From the NCBI GenBank assembly GCA_030433135.1, contig JAUILF010000013.1:1-34398 (forward strand): a DNA stretch of 34,398 nt, given 5' to 3'. This document shows, piece by piece, positions 9,645 through 18,063 of the stretch. The DNA comes from Bacteroidia bacterium (lineage in GTDB: Bacteria > Bacteroidota > Bacteroidia > Chitinophagales > Saprospiraceae). Position numbers and translations under genes: made by a program. Numbering within the stretch: the stretch's first letter is position 1; each line of letters begins with the position of its first letter. Under the pieces are notes generated by a model. That model did no database searches. It saw nothing but the letters and a program-made list of their open reading frames with translations, and was not told the origin of the DNA.

Positions 9645-11309
9645 CAGGTGAACAGCTATCATTCCAAGTATACCAACCAACAGAACATAGTAAATCGTGG
9701 GGATGATGGTCTTGCTGAGGATGGCCCCTTCTTTACCCAGCAGTCCTACCGTGGCCGAGGCCGCAACTACATTGTGTATAGCAATCATGTTGCCGGCAGC
9801 CGCGCCCACTGCCTGAAGAGCGACAATAATGGTCGTAGACATAGATAACCGTTCGGCTACACCAAACTGGAAGAGACTCAACATCAAATTACTGACTGTA
9901 TTGCTGCCTGCAATAAAGGCTCCGAGAGCCCCTATCGATGGTGCAAACAGGGGATAAATGTTACCAACGTTAGAGGCCACCCATTCGGCCATGCTGACCG
10001 GCATACTTTCGTATCCCATAGGATTGAGTCCGGAATTAATGTAGATCCTTACCATAGGTATGGTAAAAATCAAAACAAAGCCAGCACCCAGAAGCATTCC
10101 CGAACTGGATCGGAAGGCTTGTAAGAACTTCCTGGCAGTCATCCTGTGATAGTAATAGGTAAACAGGCTAACCACGATGAGAATGGTACCGGGAAGATAG
10201 AGTGGGGAAGTTGAGCCCGAAATCTCGGTACCGAAGATGTTGTTCCATTGTAGTGAAAGACTGCCTAAAAAAGCCTTCAATGGCAGCTGTGGCAGCCTGG
10301 TTAATACCAGTAAAAGACCAACCAATGCATAAGGAATCCAACTTTGCAAAAGTCCGGGACTGTCTTTTCGTTCATGTTCTTCAAGATTGATCTCCAATGT
10401 GCCAAACCAGTGCCTGGGCCATTCTGACCGAGGTGCAAACTGCCAGTTGGATCCGGGATGAAAGAAACCCCGGCTTAGGAGAAAAGTGGTAAGACCCAGG
10501 CCACATAAGGCACCAAATAAGGAAGGAAATTCAGGTCCCAGTAAGGTGCCTATGATCGCATAAGGTACCGTGAAAGCCAGGCCACCAAAGATCAGAAATG
10601 GAAATATGTCAAGACCTTCCCGCCAGGATCGGTTGGTACCAAAGAACCTGGTGAGCATACATACCATAATTAATGGAATCATCACTCCTGTGATACCGTG
10701 AAAAATCACCACGTCTTTGGTCACTTCAAGGAGATAGTCCAGGGTACTCATATCGGTTGTGGTCAGATAGGTGTCAAACTCTTCTGACTCCAACCCGCCT
10801 CTGACTCCAACCAAAACGGGGGTTCCTACTGCCCCAAAAGTGACAGCTGTACTTTGAACCATCATTCCCAACATGACTGCTGCCAGGGCTGGAAAGCCGA
10901 TGGCAACCAGCAGCGGCGCCACAATGGCCGCTGGAGTTCCAAAACCTGCTGCGCCTTCGATAAACGATCCAAACAACCAGCAAATGAGCACTACCTGAAC
11001 TCGCCGGTCTTCACTAATCTGACTGAATCCCTTCCTGATTACACCGACTGCCCCTGAGTAAGTAAGCACATTTAGCAGCAGTATAGCCCCAAAAATGATC
11101 CATAAGATGTCAAAGGTGATAAACAGGCCTTGAATAATACTGGCTCCTATAGTGATAAGATCCAGTTGCCAGCCGATATATCCGAGGACAATAGTCAATA
11201 CCAGTACCAGTGGCATGGCGATTTTAGCTGGCCAACGCAGTCCCACCAATAAAACAGCTGCGAGTAAAATCGGTAGAAAGGCAAGGAGCGCCAGGAGGGC
11301 AGGATTCAT
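9639..11309 (-). CDS. lldP: L-lactate permease (LctP/LldP family)
   Basis: 556 aa polytopic protein with LldP motifs ([103 protein letters not shown]). Confidence 0.95.
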   Translation of the reverse strand: MNPALLALLAFLPILLAAVLLVGLRWPAKIAMPLVLVLTIVLGYIGWQLDLITIGASIIQGLFITFDILWIIFGAILLLNVLTYSGAVGVIRKGFSQISEDRRVQVVLICWLFGSFIEGAAGFGTPAAIVAPLLVAIGFPALAAVMLGMMVQSTAVTFGAVGTPVLVGVRGGLESEEFDTYLTTTDMSTLDYLLEVTKDVVIFHGITGVMIPLIMVCMLTRFFGTNRSWREGLDIFPFLIFGGLAFTVPYAIIGTLLGPEFPSLFGALCGLGLTTFLLSRGFFHPGSNWQFAPRSEWPRHWFGTLEINLEEHERKDSPGLLQSWIPYALVGLLLVLTRLPQLPLKAFLGSLSLQWNNIFGTEISGSTSPLYLPGTILIVVSLFTYYYHRMTARKFLQAFRSSSGMLLGAGFVLIFTIPMVRIYINSGLNPMGYESMPVSMAEWVASNVGNIYPLFAPSIGALGAFIAGSNTVSNLMLSLFQFGVAERLSMSTTIIVALQAVGAAAGNMIAIHNVVAASATVGLLGKEGAILSKTIIPTIYYVLLVGILGMIAVHLL

Positions 11310-11315
11310 GTGTGA

Positions 11316-14246
11316 TCAATTATTGACTGTAAAAACCTCCGTCCAGTAGCTGGCTTTCTTGTTGGCGAAATGCTCCAGTTGATGACGGCAACTGAAGCCA
11401 TTGGCAATAATAAAGGTGTTGTCATCTGCCTCCTTCACCTTGTTGAACAAGCGTTTTTCACCCACTTTACGCGATAGGTCATAGTGCTCTTTTTCGTATC
11501 CAAATGAGCCTGCCATTCCACAACATCCCGATTCAATCTCTTCGACTTCCTTGCCACACATTTGAATTAGGGCCTTGATTTTTGCAGTGCCATACAATGA
11601 TTTTTCATGGCAATGTCCGTGCATCATAATCTTGTCATACTTTATCTCCACCGGAAGTTGTCTGCTGCCCGACATCTTCTCCAATAGAAAATCTGCTACC
11701 GGCATAATACCATCAGCAAGAAGTTGACCCAGAAATTCATCCTCCAGCAGGTCAGGAATATCATGATTTAATGCAGAAGCACAACTGGGCTCGCAAACCA
11801 GGACTTTCTTTCCGTCCCTTATGATTTGGGCAAGCTTTTTTGCTACAATCTCTCCTGCATCCCTGGCTTCCCTGAGAAAACCATTGGATATTTTAGGCCT
11901 TTGACAACATCCCACTTCGGCCAATTCTACGTGGAATCCACAACCCGCTAAAAGCTTCACGGTAGAAATCCCAACTGACGGTTCGTGATTATTAAGATAG
12001 GTGTCAACAAATAATGTAACCGTTTCCACGGGATTTTCGGGAGCCCGATAATTTTTTTGATACCAGCTGGTAAACCGGGTATGCGCATAATCGGGAAGAA
12101 TACGCTCCCGGTGGATACCGGCAAAGCGGTGCATCGCATTGCGAAATAGTGATGATCTCTGCACGGAATTGACCACGGATGCCAGTGGTCCGGAGAACTT
12201 TCTCGCAAAACTGGAAGAGTCCCTGATAAAACGTTCGCGGAGGGTGGTGCCCTCTTTGTCGTATTTCATTTGCCAGACCTCACTTTTCAACTTGGCCATG
12301 TCGACATTACTGGGACACTCGGCTTTGCATGCCTTACAGGACAGACAAAGATCCAGGGTTTCTCTGAGCCTGGAAGAAGTCAGGTCTATGGAGTCCATCT
12401 GGCCCGACATTGCCAGCCTTAAGGCATTGGCTCTCCCCCGGGTAGATTGTTCTTCATCCAGAGTTGCCATAAAACTGGGGCACATCGTACCATTCAGTGT
12501 CTTTCTGCATTCACCAACTCCTGAGCACATATGGATCGCATCGTGAAAACTTCCGTCAGCTCTATATTGGTAAACCGTCTCGATTTCTTTGTCATGGTAG
12601 GAGGTGCCGTAGCGCAAATTCTGGTCGATCGGGGGTGCATGGATTTTCTTTCCCGGATTCAAAATTCCGTCCGGGTCAAACAGGGCTTTAACCTGCTCGA
12701 AAGCCTGGTAGATCTGCTTGCCAAAGAACCTTTCGTTGAAGGGACTCCTTACTAATCCGTCACCGTGTTCACCACTCCAGGACCCCTTGTATTTTTGTAC
12801 CAGCTGAAACGTCTCCTCAGCAATATTCTTGAACCTTTGAATGTCAATGGCTTCCCGCAAATCAAGAATTGGTCTTACATGAATTACCCCCACACTCGCG
12901 TGTGCATACATGGCAGCTTCCGTCTCATTCCGATCACATATTTCCCTCACCCCTTCAATGTATTCAGGCAATACATCCAGGGGGATAGCTGCATCTTCAA
13001 TAAAGGCAATCGGTTTTTTCTTGCTTTTCATACCCAGCATCAATCCCAGTCCTTTCTTTCGTATGGTCCAGACATCTTCGTAGGATTGTCCCTCGGGATA
13101 AATGGGAAAGGCATATCCCAGGTCCATTTCTTTCAGTTTTTCGATCATGGGCAATGGCCTGGAAAGTACTTCCTCATCACTGTCACCGTAAAACTCGACG
13201 ATCAAGACTGCTTCCGGGTTGCCTTCGATGACGTGGCAACTTCGCTGTGTAGTAAGGTTTTTTCGGCTAAGTTCTATGACCGTGTGGTCAATGATTTCTA
13301 CAGCAGCAGGGCCGTATGATACCATCGTCTGGACTGCCCTGATAGCCTCACCTAGTTTTTCGAAGTGTGCCAGACATACGCTTTTCTTCAAGGGCAGGGG
13401 CTCAAGATTGAGTTTTGCCTCCAGTATGATGGCCAGGGTAGCCTCACTTCCTACAACGAGTTTGCTCAGATTCCAATTGTCAGTGTGAATGAACTCGTCC
13501 AGGTTGTATCCCCCGACCCGTCGCATTACTTTGGGGAATCGCTCTTCAATTTCATCTCTGTTCTCTTCAATAATGTCAGCAATGCCCCGGTAAACCTCTC
13601 CTTCGCGATCTGATCGGGACGCAATCTCATCATAAACAGATCTGGGTTTTTCAGACAGATGAAGGATGGTTCCATCACTGAGCAATGCCTTGATCTCCAG
13701 CACGTGATCCACCGTTTTGCCGTATAGGATGCTTTTTGTTCCCGAGGAATTATTTCCCATCATACCACCAACGTTGGCACGGCTGGAGGTAGCGGGGTCA
13801 GGAGCAAAGTGAAGGCCATGAGGGGCAAGAAAATGATTGAGGTTATCCCTGACCATCCCGGGTTGGACCCTTACCCACTTTTCTTCGGTATTCAGTTCCA
13901 GAACCTGATTCATATACTTGGAAAAGTCCACAATGATGGATTCCCCTATAGTTTGTCCAGCCAGGCCGGTTCCTCCACCCCGGGCAACTATGCTCACACC
14001 ATGGTCCCGGGCAATGTTGATTATATGAATAACATCTTGTTCGTCTTTAGGCAATGCTACTGCCAAAGGCTTGATCTGATATAAACTGGCATCGGTGGAA
14101 TACAGACCCAGACTTACTTCGTCAGTCAATAAATCACCTGAGATATGTTGCTCCAGGTCGGCTATAAATAAATGTTTGGTCACAGTATTTAATTGAAGGG
14201 GATCAAGATAATAAAACCGACATGAAGTGGTCTCAGCTGTTCCCAA
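11316..14246 (-). CDS. FAD-binding oxidase fused to 4Fe-4S/CCG domains (D-lactate/glycolate dehydrogenase type, GlcD-GlcF fusion); start uncertain, GTG at 14183 is an alternative
   Basis: FAD-PCMH motifs (IVARGGGTGLAGQTIGESIIVDFSKYMNQV; GGMMGNNSSGTKSILYG), FAD-oxidase C (GSWSGEHGDGLVRSPF), 4Fe-4S (CLSCKACKAECPSNVDMAKLKSE), CCG-type (ESGCCGMAGSFGYEKEHYDLS). Sits 6 bp upstream of lldP. Confidence 0.93.
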   Translation of the reverse strand: MGTAETTSCRFYYLDPLQLNTVTKHLFIADLEQHISGDLLTDEVSLGLYSTDASLYQIKPLAVALPKDEQDVIHIINIARDHGVSIVARGGGTGLAGQTIGESIIVDFSKYMNQVLELNTEEKWVRVQPGMVRDNLNHFLAPHGLHFAPDPATSSRANVGGMMGNNSSGTKSILYGKTVDHVLEIKALLSDGTILHLSEKPRSVYDEIASRSDREGEVYRGIADIIEENRDEIEERFPKVMRRVGGYNLDEFIHTDNWNLSKLVVGSEATLAIILEAKLNLEPLPLKKSVCLAHFEKLGEAIRAVQTMVSYGPAAVEIIDHTVIELSRKNLTTQRSCHVIEGNPEAVLIVEFYGDSDEEVLSRPLPMIEKLKEMDLGYAFPIYPEGQSYEDVWTIRKKGLGLMLGMKSKKKPIAFIEDAAIPLDVLPEYIEGVREICDRNETEAAMYAHASVGVIHVRPILDLREAIDIQRFKNIAEETFQLVQKYKGSWSGEHGDGLVRSPFNERFFGKQIYQAFEQVKALFDPDGILNPGKKIHAPPIDQNLRYGTSYHDKEIETVYQYRADGSFHDAIHMCSGVGECRKTLNGTMCPSFMATLDEEQSTRGRANALRLAMSGQMDSIDLTSSRLRETLDLCLSCKACKAECPSNVDMAKLKSEVWQMKYDKEGTTLRERFIRDSSSFARKFSGPLASVVNSVQRSSLFRNAMHRFAGIHRERILPDYAHTRFTSWYQKNYRAPENPVETVTLFVDTYLNNHEPSVGISTVKLLAGCGFHVELAEVGCCQRPKISNGFLREARDAGEIVAKKLAQIIRDGKKVLVCEPSCASALNHDIPDLLEDEFLGQLLADGIMPVADFLLEKMSGSRQLPVEIKYDKIMMHGHCHEKSLYGTAKIKALIQMCGKEVEEIESGCCGMAGSFGYEKEHYDLSRKVGEKRLFNKVKEADDNTFIIANGFSCRHQLEHFANKKASYWTEVFTVNN

Positions 14247-14856
14247 TATCTTGGTTCATCATCCAGTTTTCCCTTTTTATAACCTCCTGCTTGCCCAATA
14301 GCCGATGCCTCTGTCCTCGGATCATTTTCGAAAAGACTATGTATTTTAATTGTTCAGAAAAACACCTGAACACAGATACCAATTTTAACATATGAAGATT
14401 CTGCTCATAGAGCTATTTTTCATTTTGTAATGGCCACATAGCCAGGGACTATCAGATATCATATGTTGAGATATTTTGGACGGGATGGAACTTTTTACCA
14501 TTATGATGGCACCATCTGGAAAATTAGAACGTTACTACGTATCTTAGTAAAAGGTGAAATGCTGCAAGCAAGACCATCGTAAGGGTGATATGTGAGGCAT
14601 TTTATCTTTACCCAACCCCCACTAATTCCAAATGAGGTATTACAGGATACCTGTTACTATCATTGGAATAGTTTAGTATCCAAAAATCTGCGAACACGGT
14701 TAGACTATTGTTTCAGGGATAATATTGTCCTGTAACTAATTAGGCTTTGTGTTATGAAATCCGTATCTGAACACAGGGGATACAACCTCCTGTCACCTCC
14801 CTTTGCATATCGTTTGATCATTGGTCACGAAGATGTTTTTGCCTGGTACTGACGTA

Positions 14857-15100
14857 CTGACGAATCGCTTTGCGATTGTCAGCATTGTACTTTGCGATTG
14901 TCAGCATTAGCTTTTCGCGAATGTCAGTACTGACGACCTTTCGGTGTCAGCGCTTCGCTACTGACGATCCTTCAGATGTCAGCATTCACACTCACACGTA
15001 CTGACGATCCTTTGGATGTCGGCATTCACACCCGCAGCTACTGATGATCCTTCGGATGTCAGCATTCACACTCACACCTACTGACGACCTGCGGTGTCAG
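14857..15100. repeat. Array of about six imperfect-palindrome (hairpin) units; last four at an exact 40-bp period
   Basis: CTGAC-g-[arm]-loop-[arm']-GTCAG units at 14857-14882, 14930-14950, 14961-14982, 15001-15022, 15041-15062 and 15081-15100, plus degenerate half-units between 14887 and 14927. Inner arms co-vary (AATCGC/GCGATT, ATCC/GGAT, ACC/GGT). Confidence 0.9.
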
Positions 15101-15245
15101 CACTTCACATACCTAAACTCACACCTCTTTTCACTAAACTTCTGGCACACTTATCTTTATATGTTTGTTATTATTTGTATATTAAGAAACTTTCCAGCTT
15201 ACAGAATTAACATAAAATTTGTAATTTGATAACTCAGAGTTTTTT

Positions 15246-15266
15246 TTATCCACAGTCTGTGGAGAA
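15246..15266. promoter_or_regulatory. DnaA-box-like inverted pair upstream of the class II ribonucleotide reductase
   Basis: TTATCCACA-GTC-TGTGGAGAA: left half is an exact consensus DnaA box, right half is its inverse with one mismatch; core TCCACAG-T-CTGTGGA is a perfect palindrome. Confidence 0.5.
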
Positions 15267-15341
15267 GTTTAGGAGTGAAAAAACATATACTAATAATTTT
15301 TTATATAAAGTTGCAGATGCAAAATCCCTAGCTTGTAACTT

Positions 15342-17930
15342 ATGAATACTGATACTGTAATAAATGAAGAAGTGATGGAGATCAAGGATCTGAAGACTTT
15401 CTCCCACGCAGAAGCACTGGCCGCCGCTACGAAGTACTTTAATGGTGATGAACTGGCAGCCAATGTATGGATCAATAAATATGCGTTGAAAGACTCGCAT
15501 GGTAACCTCTATGAGTGTACTCCGGATGACATGCATCGAAGAATTGCTGCCGAAATCCATCGCATTGAAATAAAATATCCCAATCCGTTGAGCGAGGAAG
15601 AGATATACGATATGCTCAGGGATTTCAGATACATTGTACCTCAGGGAGGTCCCATGTCTGGAATAGGAAATAATTTTCAGATCTCGTCGCTGTCCAATTG
15701 TTTTGTCATTGGTAATGGTCATGACTCTTACGCCGGAATTATCCGGATGGATGAAGAGCAGGCACAACTCATGAAACGACGTGGAGGAGTGGGACATGAT
15801 CTGTCTCACATCCGCCCCAAGGGCAGTCCTGTGATGAACAGCGCACTGAGTTCTACCGGGATTGTGCCTTTTATGGAGCGTTACTCCAACTGTACGCGTG
15901 AGGTGGCCCAGGAGGGTAGGAGAGGTGCTCTGATGCTCACTGTTAGTTTGAGGCATCCCGATTCGGAGGACTTTATCGATGCCAAGACAGAACAGGGCAA
16001 GGTTACCGGTGCCAATGTATCGATCAAGGTGGATGATGCCTTTATGGAGGCTGTAAAGAGCAAGCAATCTTATGTACAGCAGTATCCTGTCAAAGCTGTG
16101 GAGCCCAAGTACACCAAGAAAATTAATGCCGAAAAACTCTGGAACAAGATCACCTATAATGCCTGGAGGTCTGCTGAGCCGGGAGTGCTTTTCTGGGATA
16201 CGATTATCAAAGAGTCAGTTCCTGATTGCTACGCCGATCTCGGATACGAGACGATTAGTACCAATCCTTGTGGTGAAATACCATTATGTCCTTATGATTC
16301 TTGTCGTTTGCTTGCCATCAATCTGTACAGCTTTGTGGAGGACCCCTTTACTCCCAATGCCAAGTTTGACTTTGAAAAATTCGGGAAGTATGCCCAGTAT
16401 GCACAGCGCATCATGGATAATATCATTGATCTGGAACTAGAAAAGATTGATAAAATTCTGGAAAAAATAGAGCTGGATCCCGAACCGGAGAGTATTAAAC
16501 GGACCGAAAAGGACCTTTGGCTCAAGATCAGAAAGAAGTGTGAGGAAGGTCGAAGAACCGGTGTAGGTATTACGGCCGAAGGTGATATGCTGGCCTCGCT
16601 GGGATTTCAATATGGAACTGCGGAAGCCACATCTTTTGCAGTAGATGTTCATAGGGCCCTGGCCACTAATGCTTATCGGAGCAGTGTAGATTTGGCAAGA
16701 GACAGGGGATCTTTCGGAGTGTACGATTGGGAAAGGGAAAAGGACAATCCCTTCATTCAGCGTCTTGCCGAGGCAGATGAGGAATTGTACCAGGATATGA
16801 AAAAGTATGGCCGGAGAAACATTGCCTTGTTGACGATTGCTCCTACGGGTACCACAAGTTTGATGACCCAGACTAGCTCGGGAATTGAACCCGTCTTCCT
16901 CGTTAGCTATAAGAGGCGTAGAAAGGTCAATCCCAACGACCCTGAAGTAACGGTCTCATTTGTGGATGAGGTAGGGGATTCCTGGGAGGAGTATCACGTA
17001 TTTCATCACAAGTTCAAAGACTGGTTGGAAATCAATGGGTACAACGTGGACCAGGTCATGACACTGGAAGATGAGCGCCTGGATGAGATCATTCGGGATT
17101 CTCCATTTCATGGTGCCACCGCCAATGATATCAACTGGGTGGAGAAAGTGAAAATGCAGGGAGCTATTCAAAAATGGGTTGACCACTCAATCAGTGTTAC
17201 TGTCAATATCCCTCAGGAGACGTCGGTGGAACTGGTGAGGGAAATCTACGAAACAGCCTGGGAATCTGGTTGTAAAGGTTGTACGATTTACCGTGATGGA
17301 TCCCGTGATGGTGTCCTGCTGGCCAAGGAGAAGAAAGACAATAAGGGGTTGTCAGGAACCGTCTATGAGCTCAAGGAATCCGATGCTCCCAAAAGACCTA
17401 AACGAATTGAAGCGGAAGTGTTGAGGTTTAGAAACAACCAGGAAGAGTGGATTGCCGTTGTTGGTCTGCTGAAAGGGAGACCCTATGAGGTCTTCACCGG
17501 AAAAGCAGAGGATATGTTTCGCTTTCCATCCTATGTTAACCGGGGCTGGGTCAAGAAGGAGTACGATGAGGATTCCAAAAGTAACCGGTATGATTTTCAG
17601 TTTCTGGACAAGGAAGGTTACAGAGTAACCATAGAAGGTCTGTCCAGGTCTTTTGACAAGGAATACTGGAACTATGCCAAACTGATCTCAGGTGTATTGA
17701 GGCACGGTATGCCCCTCAATTATGTAGTCAACCTGATCAATGGCCTTAATGTGGAGGAGGAAAGCATAAACTCCTGGAAAAAAGGAGTGGTGAGAGCTTT
17801 GAAAAGATTTATCCCAGACGGTACGAAGGTGGTGAAGAAAAAGTGCCCAAGTTGTGAGGATCACGATGGATTGATCTACAAAGAGGGCTGTCTGATCTGT
17901 AAGAGTTGTGGCTTTTCGGAGTGTAGTTAG
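15342..17930 (+). CDS. nrdJ: Adenosylcobalamin-dependent (class II) ribonucleoside-diphosphate reductase
   Basis: 862 aa with RNR motifs (PQGGPMSGIGNNFQISSLSNCFVIG; RRGGVGHDLSHIRPKGSPV; STNPCGEIPLCPYDSCRL; APTGTTSLM; SGIEPVFLVSYKRR; CKGCTIYRDGSRDGVL) and the C-terminal domain with Zn-finger-like Cys (CPSCEDHDGLIYKEGCLICKSCGFSEC). Confidence 0.96.
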   Translation: MNTDTVINEEVMEIKDLKTFSHAEALAAATKYFNGDELAANVWINKYALKDSHGNLYECTPDDMHRRIAAEIHRIEIKYPNPLSEEEIYDMLRDFRYIVPQGGPMSGIGNNFQISSLSNCFVIGNGHDSYAGIIRMDEEQAQLMKRRGGVGHDLSHIRPKGSPVMNSALSSTGIVPFMERYSNCTREVAQEGRRGALMLTVSLRHPDSEDFIDAKTEQGKVTGANVSIKVDDAFMEAVKSKQSYVQQYPVKAVEPKYTKKINAEKLWNKITYNAWRSAEPGVLFWDTIIKESVPDCYADLGYETISTNPCGEIPLCPYDSCRLLAINLYSFVEDPFTPNAKFDFEKFGKYAQYAQRIMDNIIDLELEKIDKILEKIELDPEPESIKRTEKDLWLKIRKKCEEGRRTGVGITAEGDMLASLGFQYGTAEATSFAVDVHRALATNAYRSSVDLARDRGSFGVYDWEREKDNPFIQRLAEADEELYQDMKKYGRRNIALLTIAPTGTTSLMTQTSSGIEPVFLVSYKRRRKVNPNDPEVTVSFVDEVGDSWEEYHVFHHKFKDWLEINGYNVDQVMTLEDERLDEIIRDSPFHGATANDINWVEKVKMQGAIQKWVDHSISVTVNIPQETSVELVREIYETAWESGCKGCTIYRDGSRDGVLLAKEKKDNKGLSGTVYELKESDAPKRPKRIEAEVLRFRNNQEEWIAVVGLLKGRPYEVFTGKAEDMFRFPSYVNRGWVKKEYDEDSKSNRYDFQFLDKEGYRVTIEGLSRSFDKEYWNYAKLISGVLRHGMPLNYVVNLINGLNVEEESINSWKKGVVRALKRFIPDGTKVVKKKCPSCEDHDGLIYKEGCLICKSCGFSECS

Positions 17931-18063
17931 GCATTTTCTGAATTTTAGGGCTATTCCCGCCGAACAGTGTGGTTAGGTATTGTCCAGATACAAGCTGCTG
18001 AGTGATCTGTAGTCTTTTATATATATTGCCTCGATAGCTACCGGTGATCTATCACCCATAATC

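Noticed and set aside
12765-13319. 184-aa plus-strand ORF
   Set aside because: Antisense to the FAD/4Fe-4S dehydrogenase; no family-like motifs.
14857-15100. CRISPR array
   Set aside because: The sequences between hairpins are near-identical, not unique spacers; units are irregular on the left side, and no cas genes are present.
14247-15341. Cobalamin riboswitch upstream of the B12-dependent RNR
   Set aside because: No B12-box-like conserved core was recognisable by eye; needs an Infernal scan to be sure.
15100-15341. Chromosomal replication origin
   Set aside because: Only one exact and one near-exact DnaA box were seen, and dnaA/dnaN are absent; cannot be supported without genome-wide skew. 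Kept as a side note only.
15246-16067. 273-aa ORF on the minus strand
   Set aside because: It lies antisense to the well-supported nrdJ and has no recognisable protein features; read as a shadow ORF.
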